From NCBI GenBank assembly GCA_018816705.1, contig JAHIVG010000103.1, forward strand, positions 1 through 60,952: a stretch of DNA of 60,952 nt, written 5' to 3'. This document shows positions 24,722-31,992 of this stretch, piece after piece (the first letter of the stretch is position 1; each line of letters starts with the position of its first letter). The notes under the pieces are model-generated. The model made no database searches, was not told where the DNA came from, and saw only the letters and a program-made list of their open reading frames with translations. The stretch is from Nanobdellota archaeon (GTDB lineage Archaea; Nanobdellota; Nanobdellia; Woesearchaeales; JAHIVG01). The position numbers and the translations under genes were made by a program.

Positions 24722-24843
24722 GGGCTCTGATGAAAATCAGTTCATTTTTTTCCGTTTATCATACTTTCAGTGATTATTATCAGTACATATCATCATTGAA
24801 CGGAAAAAAATGAATCTTCCATTATAAATTTTCATTAGAGCCC
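24722..24843. repeat. Palindromic element with double inverted repeats
   Basis: 122 bp. Outer 16-bp arms GGGCTCTGATGAAAAT / ATTTTCATTAGAGCCC (one wobble) and inner perfect 16-bp arms TTCATTTTTTTCCGTT / AACGGAAAAAAATGAA. The outer arm sequence GGCTCTGATGAAAATC recurs exactly at 57164-57179 (reverse complement), and a shorter version occurs near 42544. It looks like a MITE. It lies upstream of the acidic gene at 24678. Confidence 0.75.
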
Positions 24844-24868
24844 TTGAAGCGATATCCAGAAAGAATCT

Positions 24869-25189
24869 CTAGTCTCCAATCTCAATCAGGATGTGGCGCT
24901 TGTCAGGGACAGTTACGAAGATGTTGTCGCCGCCCTTGAGGCTGAGGCACCTCGCCACATCGCGGTTAAAGTACATGCCCAAACGGTCTTGCGAGAGCTT
25001 GATGATCCTCTGCTTGATCTTGAGCGGCGATTCTTTTACCTTCACTTCGCTTATGGCCCTCTTCATCGATTTGTCCTCAAAGTCGAAGTAACCGCACTTC
25101 ATGCACTGGTGAGAGGTCACGAGGCTGTCAGCATCCTGTATCTTCACCCTGACTTCCTTCAGGTTCGACTTGCATTCTGGGCATCTCAT
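24869..25189 (-). CDS. Zinc-finger plus AbrB-like antitoxin-type protein (YgiT-type)
   Basis: 106 aa. The N-terminus MRCPECKSNL...QCMKCGYFDFE has two CxxC pairs (YgiT/MqsA-type zinc finger); the C-terminal half (PLKIKQRIIKLSQDRLGMYFNRDVARCLSLKGGDNIFVTV) resembles an AbrB/SpoVT DNA-binding fold. It overlaps the upstream small gene by 4 nt, the usual order toxin then antitoxin. A toxin-antitoxin role is inferred from domain type and layout, not proven. Confidence 0.75.
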   Translation of the reverse strand: MRCPECKSNLKEVRVKIQDADSLVTSHQCMKCGYFDFEDKSMKRAISEVKVKESPLKIKQRIIKLSQDRLGMYFNRDVARCLSLKGGDNIFVTVPDKRHILIEIGD

Positions 25190-25401
25190 TTTTTCTTCAC
25201 GTTTATGATATATAATATCTTTCCATTGACCTCGCCTAAGATATATAAACGGTCATTCTGAATCTCGAATTTATCACCCTTCTTTCTCCCTTTCTTTATT
25301 GAGTATATAAGCTGCAGGAGCTCATTCCATGCTAAAGTGCCTTTATGATACTCGTCAAAATGGACGCTTTTCCTCACTTCCTTGAACCACACATCAATCA
25401 C
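25186..25401 (-). CDS. Small toxin-like partner (DUF4258/MqsR-type candidate)
   Basis: 71 aa, basic, ending in YIINVKKK. Sequence: VHFDEYHKGTLAWNELLQLIYSIKKGRKKGDKFEI then a beta hairpin RLYILGEVNGKILYIINV. It overlaps the zinc-finger gene by ATGA. Small basic proteins with this hairpin next to YgiT-type zinc fingers are usually RelE/MqsR- or DUF4258-like toxins; the resemblance here is moderate. A TATA-rich tract is upstream (TATATAAACC, rc near 25430). Confidence 0.6.
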   Translation of the reverse strand: MIDVWFKEVRKSVHFDEYHKGTLAWNELLQLIYSIKKGRKKGDKFEIQNDRLYILGEVNGKILYIINVKKK

Positions 25402-25472
25402 GTCATTTTGACTTGATTATTAAAATCAAGTCTACTATATAAACCTTTCTAAAAAAATAAAGAAAATCAGGC

Positions 25473-25637
25473 CTAGAGGGCAGGGTTGTCGAGTATGGCC
25501 TGATAATACTCCACAGGCTTGACCTGGGAGATAATGGTCTTGTGCACAACGAAGCGGCTGTCCGGGGTCTTGAAGACCTTGGACTCTATCATTGGCATCT
25601 TCTTCAGCTGCGCAACCTTCTTTTCAGAAAGCTTCAT
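25473..25637 (-). CDS. Small conserved-looking protein (54 aa), below the ORF-track cutoff
   Basis: ATG at 25637 preceded by a strong SD (AGAGGTGATATT), stop TAG at 25473. The peptide begins MKLSEKKVAQLKKMPMIESK and ends YYQAILDNPAL. It is basic at the N-terminus and soluble. The SD strength and good codon use indicate a real gene. It lies between the RqcH-like gene and the toxin-like gene, all on the minus strand. No family is recognised. Confidence 0.65.
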   Translation of the reverse strand: MKLSEKKVAQLKKMPMIESKVFKTPDSRFVVHKTIISQVKPVEYYQAILDNPAL

Positions 25638-25694
25638 AATATCACCTCTCCATCGATGAGGTATTAATCTAACTTAAAGCTTGTCCAGGAAAAT

Positions 25695-25709
25695 CCGGAA
25701 GAATTCCGA
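25695..25709. promoter_or_regulatory. CCGGAA-N3-TTCCG palindrome upstream of the 54-aa gene
   Basis: CCGGAAGAATTCCGA is a near-perfect 15-bp palindrome. A perfect version (CCGGAAGGATTCCGG) is at 42510-42524. Further CCGGAA half-sites are at 25716 and around 12640-12700, mostly between genes. It may be a protein-binding site for an unknown regulator. Confidence 0.35.
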
Positions 25710-25724
25710 CGGTGACCGGAAGGT

Positions 25725-26783
25725 TTACGGCTCCAGGGTCAGAGTTTTCGACTTCTTGTCATGGGACTTTATAAAGCGGGATAGTCTCTTATTAGGTGTC
25801 TTGTTGTTTTTCATTGTATCCAAGGCCTCTTTCATGAGAGCATAATTCTCGAACACAGCCTGGCCTTTCTGCGTGTTCTCCTCGATGGACTGCTCCAAGG
25901 CCTTGAACTGCTTGAGCTGCTCCTCCTTGATGCGCTCCAATTTTTCCCTTTCCATGTCTTGAGCGGTCTTCTTCGGTGCCTCATGCATCTTAGAGAGAAT
26001 CTCTACTGCTGCGGAGAGGGAGGGCAAAGGATTTGTCTCTTTCCCTTCGTGCAGCTTCATCTTGAAGGGTGCGATCTCGCCTTCTTGCGTCTCATATGGG
26101 GCTGGTCTCTCGGCGAGAAGATTCCCCAGTTCCTGGAAGAGGGTTTGTTTCTCTTCTGCTGTGAGGGATTTGGCATTCTTGTCTACGCCTGCGCGCAGGC
26201 AGAGCTCCTCTGCGAAAATCCCCCCGAGGAAGAACCTTGTGGCCAAGAACTTGACGATACTGTCCCCTGCCCTGCTGATGGTCTCTGAGAAAGTCTTGCT
26301 GTCCATGCTGCGAAGGTCGACTGATTCCGGAAACTTGTATTCTGCTCCCCTGGTGATCTCCCTGTCTTTCCACATGCGCTTCTCAAGGACCATCTCGATC
26401 TTCTTGTCCTTCAGGATTATGAGGTTGCCGGTGCCGAAGAGCTCAAGGATCATCGTGAGCTTTTCTTTGGCCTCTAGCTCTAATATCAGTATGCGCTCAA
26501 AGCCGTGCTGAGCAATGCTGCGGATCCAGCATCCTGCAAGCAGCTTCCTCAGCCTCTGGCAGAACATCGGCGGCTCTGCCTGTGGTGGCTTTGTATCTGT
26601 GAAGAAGATGTAAGTGGGGAAGACTATCTTGAGCAGCCGCTTGCCCTCGTTCGGCACATGGAAGTGGAACAGGAACTCCTTCTTGCCCTGCTGGAAGAGC
26701 TTCTGCAGCCTCGCTCCTTTGAGGAGCTGCAGCTCCTTGGCCATTATCCCCAATTCCAAGGCAGATAGTTCGCGCTTCTTCAT
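25725..26783 (-). CDS. RqcH/Rqc2-like (NEMF, NFACT) protein, short form
   Basis: 352 aa from ATG 26783 (leaderless, TATA CTTTAAATAAACC about 28 nt upstream; the track start is TTG). NFACT-N domain: LSALELGIMAKELQLLKGARLQKLFQ, then PPMFCQRLRKLLAGCWIRSIAQHGFERILILELEAK and ELFGTGNLIILKD, followed by HhH and coiled-coil parts (about residues 245-320). Eukaryotic and bacterial homologs have a C-terminal NFACT-R domain; here the protein ends in a basic tail soon after the coiled coil, so NFACT-R appears absent. It would bind peptidyl-tRNA on stalled large subunits. Confidence 0.85.
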   Translation of the reverse strand: MKKRELSALELGIMAKELQLLKGARLQKLFQQGKKEFLFHFHVPNEGKRLLKIVFPTYIFFTDTKPPQAEPPMFCQRLRKLLAGCWIRSIAQHGFERILILELEAKEKLTMILELFGTGNLIILKDKKIEMVLEKRMWKDREITRGAEYKFPESVDLRSMDSKTFSETISRAGDSIVKFLATRFFLGGIFAEELCLRAGVDKNAKSLTAEEKQTLFQELGNLLAERPAPYETQEGEIAPFKMKLHEGKETNPLPSLSAAVEILSKMHEAPKKTAQDMEREKLERIKEEQLKQFKALEQSIEENTQKGQAVFENYALMKEALDTMKNNKTPNKRLSRFIKSHDKKSKTLTLEP

Positions 26784-26905
26784 GCCAAGATTGCCGTCCA
26801 AGGGTTTATTTAAAGGTTGTGGGATAAGAATTCAGAAATCGATGTCATCACTAAAGAATAATAATTTGAGTAAGATTTATAAATTGAACAAGTCTCCCCC
26901 TGAGG

Positions 26906-28147
26906 ATGGCAATCCAGGGCAAGAGTAAAACATTGGAATATGTCCACCGTGAACTTCCCCACATCCCAATCCCTGAATTCGAAAGGGTTACTGTTGACTT
27001 GAATTGGAGATGGGGATTAAAAGACATTTTTGGATTCCAAAAATCAAAATTAGCGAAAAAGGTTGGATACCCTCTTATTGTAAGATCAGATTCAAAACAT
27101 GAGGATGGTCTTGGAAGGAGCTTTGCAGGGATTTTCAATTCAGATGTCGTGAATTCACCTTCGGAACTTGAAAGAGCGATAAGGAAATGCAGGGATGAAT
27201 ATGACCAGGACACGGCTGCTACTTATTCAGAAGTAAGAAATATAAAGGCACCAACCGGCCCGATTGATCTAATGTTCATGCGTTATCAAAAACCTTCTGT
27301 TTTATGTGTCATAACACGACATCCTCATCAAGAAGATGCGCACTATGTTGATTTTGAAGTGAATATAGGGACACGTTTTCCGAATAGATATGGCTTCATT
27401 TTCTATGAAAATTCAGATATAATACGAACAATAGAACATTTTTTTACCAAGACCGGGGATAGCAGGTTAATTGAGTATGTTTACAGGAAAGGATTCTTCT
27501 TTCAGTTTGCCGAAGCTCTTGGTCATTATAAGGAGGTTGAAAGATTAAAAGAGTTTGATGATGACAAGGTCGCATACCAGATGGAATCAACCCTATTGCC
27601 GTATTCTTTCGTGCAGTGGAGGCCTTTCAGAAGGAAAGAGAAGGCCAATTTCAGAGTCGAGGATATTGCTCCCCCGGTTGATGGAGAGAGAGTCTTGCTG
27701 GCCCCAACTGTTTTCAGCATCACCTCTGAACAAGGCATCCAAGCCCTTCATTTCCCAAATGACTCGTATGGGCTCAGTAAGCCTGATCGCAAAACATATC
27801 ATTGGGAAAGAGAAATATCACAATTATGGGATGATGCAGAACCGCTCAGGCAAACGGGTATCCCAATTGCGTTCTCATTCTATGAAATCAGCAGGTATGG
27901 GAATCCTTTGGACAAAAAATCAGTGGTTCTGCCCGATGTGTCATTCTTCCATTATGATTTAACCCTGTATGATGACCAGAATAGGCCAATAACAACTTCT
28001 GCTTGGCAGGTACATGATGCCTTCAGATTCTTAGAAAGGGAAAGCCTCGTGGGCCTTGTCGGAGATGCACCGTTCGTAGAACATTATTGTCAATTCATCA
28101 AATATTGGAGCGACGGCATCAAAAGAGTAGTAGAGTTCATCAAGTGA
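26906..28147 (+). CDS. PEP synthase/PPDK N-terminal-like ATP-grasp protein
   Basis: 413 aa. The segment PLIVRSDSKHEDGLGRSFAGIFNS (about residues 56-79) closely resembles the RSSxxxEDxxxxSFAGxF motif of the pyruvate-phosphate dikinase and PEP synthase N-terminal ATP-binding domain. The rest is alpha/beta with WQVHDAFRFLERE near the end. It lacks the phosphohistidine and PEP/pyruvate-binding domains of PpsA, so it is a stand-alone nucleotide-binding domain. Codon use is more A/T-ending than most neighbours. Substrate unknown. TATA (AGATTTATAAATTG) about 30 nt upstream. Confidence 0.65.
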   Translation: MAIQGKSKTLEYVHRELPHIPIPEFERVTVDLNWRWGLKDIFGFQKSKLAKKVGYPLIVRSDSKHEDGLGRSFAGIFNSDVVNSPSELERAIRKCRDEYDQDTAATYSEVRNIKAPTGPIDLMFMRYQKPSVLCVITRHPHQEDAHYVDFEVNIGTRFPNRYGFIFYENSDIIRTIEHFFTKTGDSRLIEYVYRKGFFFQFAEALGHYKEVERLKEFDDDKVAYQMESTLLPYSFVQWRPFRRKEKANFRVEDIAPPVDGERVLLAPTVFSITSEQGIQALHFPNDSYGLSKPDRKTYHWEREISQLWDDAEPLRQTGIPIAFSFYEISRYGNPLDKKSVVLPDVSFFHYDLTLYDDQNRPITTSAWQVHDAFRFLERESLVGLVGDAPFVEHYCQFIKYWSDGIKRVVEFIK

Positions 28148-28199
28148 ATAATTAACTGTCACCGAAACCTTATTAAGACACCTGGCATGCTTAGGCACC

Positions 28200-28748
28200 A
28201 TGTTCATAAGGTTGAAGAAAATAAATGGTCAGCTCTATGCCTACAGGGTCAGGAACACGTGGACCAAGAAAGGGGCAAGGCAGAAGTCAGTCAAGTACCT
28301 TGGCAAGGCGCTTGAACTCGACAAGCCTGGAAAGCTTTCGTTCGAGGAATTCTTGAAGAAGTACCCGGCAGGCTTCATCGAGGAGGCAGAGCTCAAGCAG
28401 ATCATAGCAGCATTGGTATCATGGGAGCTGCAGCGCAGAGGCTTCAAGGCGAAGGAGGGATTTGTCAAAGGCGATGTGAACATCCAGCTCAACAAGCTCC
28501 AGCCTGAGATGAACGGCAAGCCCTTGATAATCAAGATGGGAGAAGGCTATCTCTGCGCCGAGACAATCAAGGCATTGCTGAGCTTCAGGCAGAAGGAAGA
28601 GGACCCTGAGACGGCAGGCATGAGGCTTGCAAACTCGTTCATCAGTGCGGGCATCCAGGTGCCGAAAGAAGTCTTCGTGAAAGTGTTCGAGAAGTGCTGC
28701 TACTTCGAGGAGCCAGAGGTAGAGACCTCATTGAAGAATTTTGAATAG
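28200..28748 (+). CDS. Conserved-type hypothetical protein with transposase-like N-terminus
   Basis: 182 aa. The N-terminus FIRLKKINGQLYAYRVRNTWTKKGARQKSVKYLGKA matches the small beta domain that starts IS1634-type transposases and related archaeal proteins; the remainder lacks an RNase H (DDE) core. An alpha-helical region (about 60-160) follows. Probably a domesticated DNA- or RNA-binding protein. It overlaps the 3' end of the convergent GNAT gene by 49 nt. Confidence 0.65.
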   Translation: MFIRLKKINGQLYAYRVRNTWTKKGARQKSVKYLGKALELDKPGKLSFEEFLKKYPAGFIEEAELKQIIAALVSWELQRRGFKAKEGFVKGDVNIQLNKLQPEMNGKPLIIKMGEGYLCAETIKALLSFRQKEEDPETAGMRLANSFISAGIQVPKEVFVKVFEKCCYFEEPEVETSLKNFE

Positions 28749-29191
28749 ACAACCTCGTCCTTGTCAGGATAATAATGGCTCTTCAGCACAGCATCCTTCT
28801 TGGCCCCCATCTTCTCATAGAACCTATGAGCACGGACGTTGTCGTCATGTGTCATTATGAACAGCTTCCTCACCCTGAAACCCTGGCTTTTGAAGAAGGC
28901 TGCAGCTTCCTCCTCCATGGCCTTGAAGAGCTTATTTGCCACACCCTTACCCCTCGCATCCTGGATGATGCCGATATGATACAGCTCGTACAGGCCGTGA
29001 CTCGGACGGCCGTGCATCACCCAGCTGATCAACCCAAGACACATCCCAACCTCAACAGCGATGATGTAGTGATGGTGCTGCTCAAGCTCTTTCAGGAAGG
29101 TCTTCTCGGCCTCGGTCTTCATGTTGAAGCATTCGACCATCAGGGGCACCACTAATCCCGAGTCGTCTTTGGTCGCGTCCCTTATCTCCAT
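28700..29191 (-). CDS. GNAT family N-acetyltransferase
   Basis: 163 aa. GNAT core: IGIIQDARGKGVANKLFKAMEEEA is the acetyl-CoA pyrophosphate-binding motif (Q-x-x-G-x-A, here DARGKGVA), followed by NVRAHRFYEKMGA, the typical late beta-alpha. Protein or small-molecule N-acetylation; the substrate is unknown. It lies immediately downstream of glmS on the same strand, ending within the convergent hypothetical gene. Glucosamine-phosphate acetylation would fit the glmS pathway but cannot be assigned by sequence. Confidence 0.85.
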   Translation of the reverse strand: MEIRDATKDDSGLVVPLMVECFNMKTEAEKTFLKELEQHHHYIIAVEVGMCLGLISWVMHGRPSHGLYELYHIGIIQDARGKGVANKLFKAMEEEAAAFFKSQGFRVRKLFIMTHDDNVRAHRFYEKMGAKKDAVLKSHYYPDKDEVVYSKFFNEVSTSGSSK

Positions 29192-31006
29192 TCATTCCAC
29201 CGTCACAGATTTTGCCAGGTTGCGGGGCTTATCGATATCGCAGCCGCGCAGGTCAGCGATATGGTAAGCGAGCAGCTGAAGCGGGATCACCGTGAGGAAC
29301 GGCGAGACGAGCTCGTGCACCTTGGGGATGGTTATCTTGTGGGCTACAAGCCTGTCCAGTGCAGGGTCTTCCTGGGATACGACCGCGATTATCTTGCCGC
29401 CCCTGGCCTTGACCTCTTCCATGTTGCTGAGGATCTTCTCATAGGCACCGCTCTTGGGCGCGACGAAGACCACGGGCATCTTCTCATCTATGAGTGCTAT
29501 GGGACCATGCTTCATCTCTGCTGCCGGGTAGCCCTCGGCGTGCATGTAGGATATCTCCTTCAGCTTGAGAGCACCCTCTAATGCCACTGGATAGTTCAGA
29601 CCACGACCCAAATATAGGAAGTTGTTGCCCTCGAAATAAGACTCAGCAATCTTCCTTATCTCCTTACTCTTCTTCAGTATCTCTGCCATGTGTTTAGGCA
29701 CCAGGTTGATATGGTGCTGAAGCTCCCTCGCCTTAGCAGGGGTTATCTGCCCTCTCTCGAGGGCAACCAGGATTATGAAGAGGTACATTGCGGCGAGCTG
29801 GGATGTGAAGGCCTTGGTGCTCGCAACCCCTATCTCAGGGCCTGCATGCAGATATATACCCCCTCCTGTCTCCCTTGCTATGGAGCTGCCGACGACGTTG
29901 ATGATGCCGAGGGTCTTGGCCCCTTTCTTCTTGGCCTCTCTGAGGGCGGCCAAGGTGTCTGCTGTCTCGCCAGACTGGCTCACGACGATTACGAGGTCAT
30001 TCTCATCCACGATGGGGTTGCGGTAGCGGAACTCGGAAGCATACTCCACCTCTGTGGGAATACATGCTATCTCTTCGAAGAGGTACTCTGCGATGAGGGC
30101 CGCGTGCCAGGACGTGCCGCAGGCCGTGATTATCACCCTGCGCATCTTCTTGAGGAAGCCCTTACCCAAATAATCCAGGCCTCCGAAGTGAGGGCCCTCG
30201 TCGGTGATCCTGCCCCTGAGGGTGTTCTCCATGCTTTCGGGCTGCCCCATTATCTCTTTCAGCATGAAATGCCTAAAGCCACCCTTCTCTATCTCCTCGA
30301 TGCTCCAGGTTATCCTGTCCTCCTTCTTGTTCAGCTTCTTCTTGTCCTGGGTCATGACGCTGTAGCCGTCCCTTGTTATGAAGGCCATGTCCCCGTCGTC
30401 CAGGTAGACGACTTTCTTGGTGTAAGGCACGATGGGTGAGGCATCGCTGGCGATGAAGAACTCATGGTCGCCCAGGCCAATCATCAGTGGGGAACCGTTC
30501 CTGGCTGCAAGCAGCCTGTCTTCGTCCTTGTGCATGACCAGCAGGCCGTAAGTGCCCCTTACCTGGGCGAGGGCCCGCCTTGTGGCCTCTGCGAGGTCCC
30601 CGTGGTAATAGTGGCAGACAAGGTTGGCAATGACCTCTGAATCCGTATCAGAGCTAAAGGAGTAACCCTTCTTGATAAGTTTGGCCTTGAGCTTTGCATA
30701 GTTCTCGACGATGCCGTTATGGACGATGGCGATGTTACCGAAACAGCTTATGTGGGGGTGGGCATTCTTCTGCGTTACCTCTCCGTGCGTGGCCCACCTC
30801 GTGTGGCCGATGCCTACGGTGCCTTTGCCGAGCTTGAAATCCTTGACCTCCCCTATCTGGCCCACGTGCTTCGACAACAGCAATCCTTTGTCGCTCCTGA
30901 TGGTGACGCCCCAGGAATCATAACCGCGGTATTCGAGCTGCTTCAGGCCGTTGATGATTATACTGTCCGCGTCCTTGGTCCCGATGTAGCCGAATATTCC
31001 GCACAT
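29192..31006 (-). CDS. glmS: Glutamine-fructose-6-phosphate transaminase (isomerizing)
   Basis: 604 aa, full length. Converts fructose 6-phosphate and glutamine to glucosamine 6-phosphate. The N-terminal Ntn glutaminase starts MCGIFGYIG with catalytic Cys2 after Met removal; TRWATHG and SDTDSEVIANL are in the glutaminase domain. Two SIS domains follow (CGTSWHAAL..., VSQSGETADTLAAL; LGRGLNYPVALEGALKLKEISY), ending KSVTVE. One nucleotide separates it from the upstream nucleotidyltransferase, so the two are co-transcribed and make the activated amino sugar UDP-GlcNAc. Confidence 0.97.
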   Translation of the reverse strand: MCGIFGYIGTKDADSIIINGLKQLEYRGYDSWGVTIRSDKGLLLSKHVGQIGEVKDFKLGKGTVGIGHTRWATHGEVTQKNAHPHISCFGNIAIVHNGIVENYAKLKAKLIKKGYSFSSDTDSEVIANLVCHYYHGDLAEATRRALAQVRGTYGLLVMHKDEDRLLAARNGSPLMIGLGDHEFFIASDASPIVPYTKKVVYLDDGDMAFITRDGYSVMTQDKKKLNKKEDRITWSIEEIEKGGFRHFMLKEIMGQPESMENTLRGRITDEGPHFGGLDYLGKGFLKKMRRVIITACGTSWHAALIAEYLFEEIACIPTEVEYASEFRYRNPIVDENDLVIVVSQSGETADTLAALREAKKKGAKTLGIINVVGSSIARETGGGIYLHAGPEIGVASTKAFTSQLAAMYLFIILVALERGQITPAKARELQHHINLVPKHMAEILKKSKEIRKIAESYFEGNNFLYLGRGLNYPVALEGALKLKEISYMHAEGYPAAEMKHGPIALIDEKMPVVFVAPKSGAYEKILSNMEEVKARGGKIIAVVSQEDPALDRLVAHKITIPKVHELVSPFLTVIPLQLLAYHIADLRGCDIDKPRNLAKSVTVE

Positions 31007-31007
31007 G

Positions 31008-31691
31008 TTATCGCCCTAGGAAGGCCTCGATCTCAGGGATGTCTGAGGGCTGGCCGAGGTCGAGCCAGTAGTCGTGCAAAACCTTGATCTTGACCTTATT
31101 CTTGGCTGCAAGGGCTGTCAATGCGTCTGTGAGCTCGAGCTCGCCACGGGGAGAAGGCTTAAGCCCCTTGAGGGCAGGGAATATCTCCTTGGTGAGCTTG
31201 TACAGCCCAGTATTGATCAGGTTTGAAGGAGGGTGCTTGGGTTTCTCCAATATCTTCAACAGCCGCTCGCCATCAACCTGCAGCACGCCGTACTTTCCCG
31301 GATTGTCCACCTCCTTGGCTGCCATATACATGAATCTGTCGTCGATAAGCATCAGCCTCATGTCATCCGGGGACCACAGGTTGTCAGCTCCCACGACGAT
31401 GAAACCGCCCTTGACATGCTTCTCTGCCAGCAAGACAGCCTCTGCTGTGCCGCCTGGCTTGTCCTGTTCTATGAACTCGGCGTCAATGCTTTCCTCTGCG
31501 AAGAAATCTTTGATCTGTTCGCCCAGGTGTCCTATGACGACGACAAAGGATGTTATGCCGGCCTCCTGGAGGTTGCTGACCAAGTAAGAAAGGAAGGGCC
31601 TGCCCCCTATAGGGATGAGGCATTTCGGAACCTTGTCTGTGAGAGGACGCATCCTCACACCACTGCCGGCTGCGAGTATAACTGCTTTCAT
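31008..31691 (-). CDS. Sugar-1-phosphate nucleotidyltransferase
   Basis: 227 aa. N-terminal signature MKAVILAAGSGVRMRPLTDKVPKCLIPIGGRPF; the sugar-nucleotide loop GGTAEAVLLAE and the metal-binding GADN are present, with a C-terminal hexapeptide-free end (short form). The family transfers UTP or dTTP to a sugar phosphate. Paired with glmS in one operon, so a role in UDP-GlcNAc or glucosamine-1-P activation is likely. The start codon lies close to a palindromic regulatory region shared with the divergent operon. Confidence 0.88.
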   Translation of the reverse strand: MKAVILAAGSGVRMRPLTDKVPKCLIPIGGRPFLSYLVSNLQEAGITSFVVVIGHLGEQIKDFFAEESIDAEFIEQDKPGGTAEAVLLAEKHVKGGFIVVGADNLWSPDDMRLMLIDDRFMYMAAKEVDNPGKYGVLQVDGERLLKILEKPKHPPSNLINTGLYKLTKEIFPALKGLKPSPRGELELTDALTALAAKNKVKIKVLHDYWLDLGQPSDIPEIEAFLGR

Positions 31692-31799
31692 AGCTCAGCG
31701 GGATAACTCAGGGGGTTTATTAATTTTATTAAAAACTGATTCATAATTGACCATACATCGACGGGAAAATAAAGGGGTTGTTTTATAGAAAATGATAAT

Positions 31800-31825
31800 A
31801 ATATTATGAATTGATTCATAATATT
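31800..31825. promoter_or_regulatory. 26-bp perfect palindrome between divergent operons
   Basis: AATATTATGAAT-TG-ATTCATAATATT, a perfect inverted repeat (12-bp arms, 2-nt centre). A second half-site, GATTCATAAT, lies at 31739-31748 closer to the nucleotidyltransferase gene. The TATA box of the right operon (TTTTTATAATCC, about 31832-31843) sits just downstream. It looks like an operator able to control both the glmS side and the winged-helix side. Confidence 0.6.
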
Positions 31826-31863
31826 CGAAAGATTTTTATAATCCGATCACTCTCACTTTTCGC

Positions 31864-31992
31864 ATGAACGCGAGGGATTTCGTCTACGTCGACCCTAAAG
31901 ACAAGTGGAACTGGATTCTCGGCGCACTCGCAATATTCCTGCTCTGGTGGGGGCTGAAGACCATATTAAGAAGTCTCACTTTAGCATCATGA
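31864..31992 (+). CDS. Small membrane peptide (42 aa), first gene of the winged-helix operon
   Basis: Leaderless: TATA TTTTTATAATCC is about 27 nt upstream of ATG 31864. Peptide starts MNARDFVYVDPKDKWNW and has one membrane helix (LGALAIFLLWWGL). It overlaps the next ATG by 4 nt (ATGA), so the two are translationally coupled. It is too short for the ORF track. Could be a membrane partner of the transcription regulator that follows. Confidence 0.65.
   Translation: MNARDFVYVDPKDKWNWILGALAIFLLWWGLKTILRSLTLAS

Noticed and set aside
31905-31988. Upstream start of the winged-helix ORF
   Set aside because: The segment overlaps the coupled 42-aa membrane peptide; ATG 31989 gives the ATGA overlap typical here.
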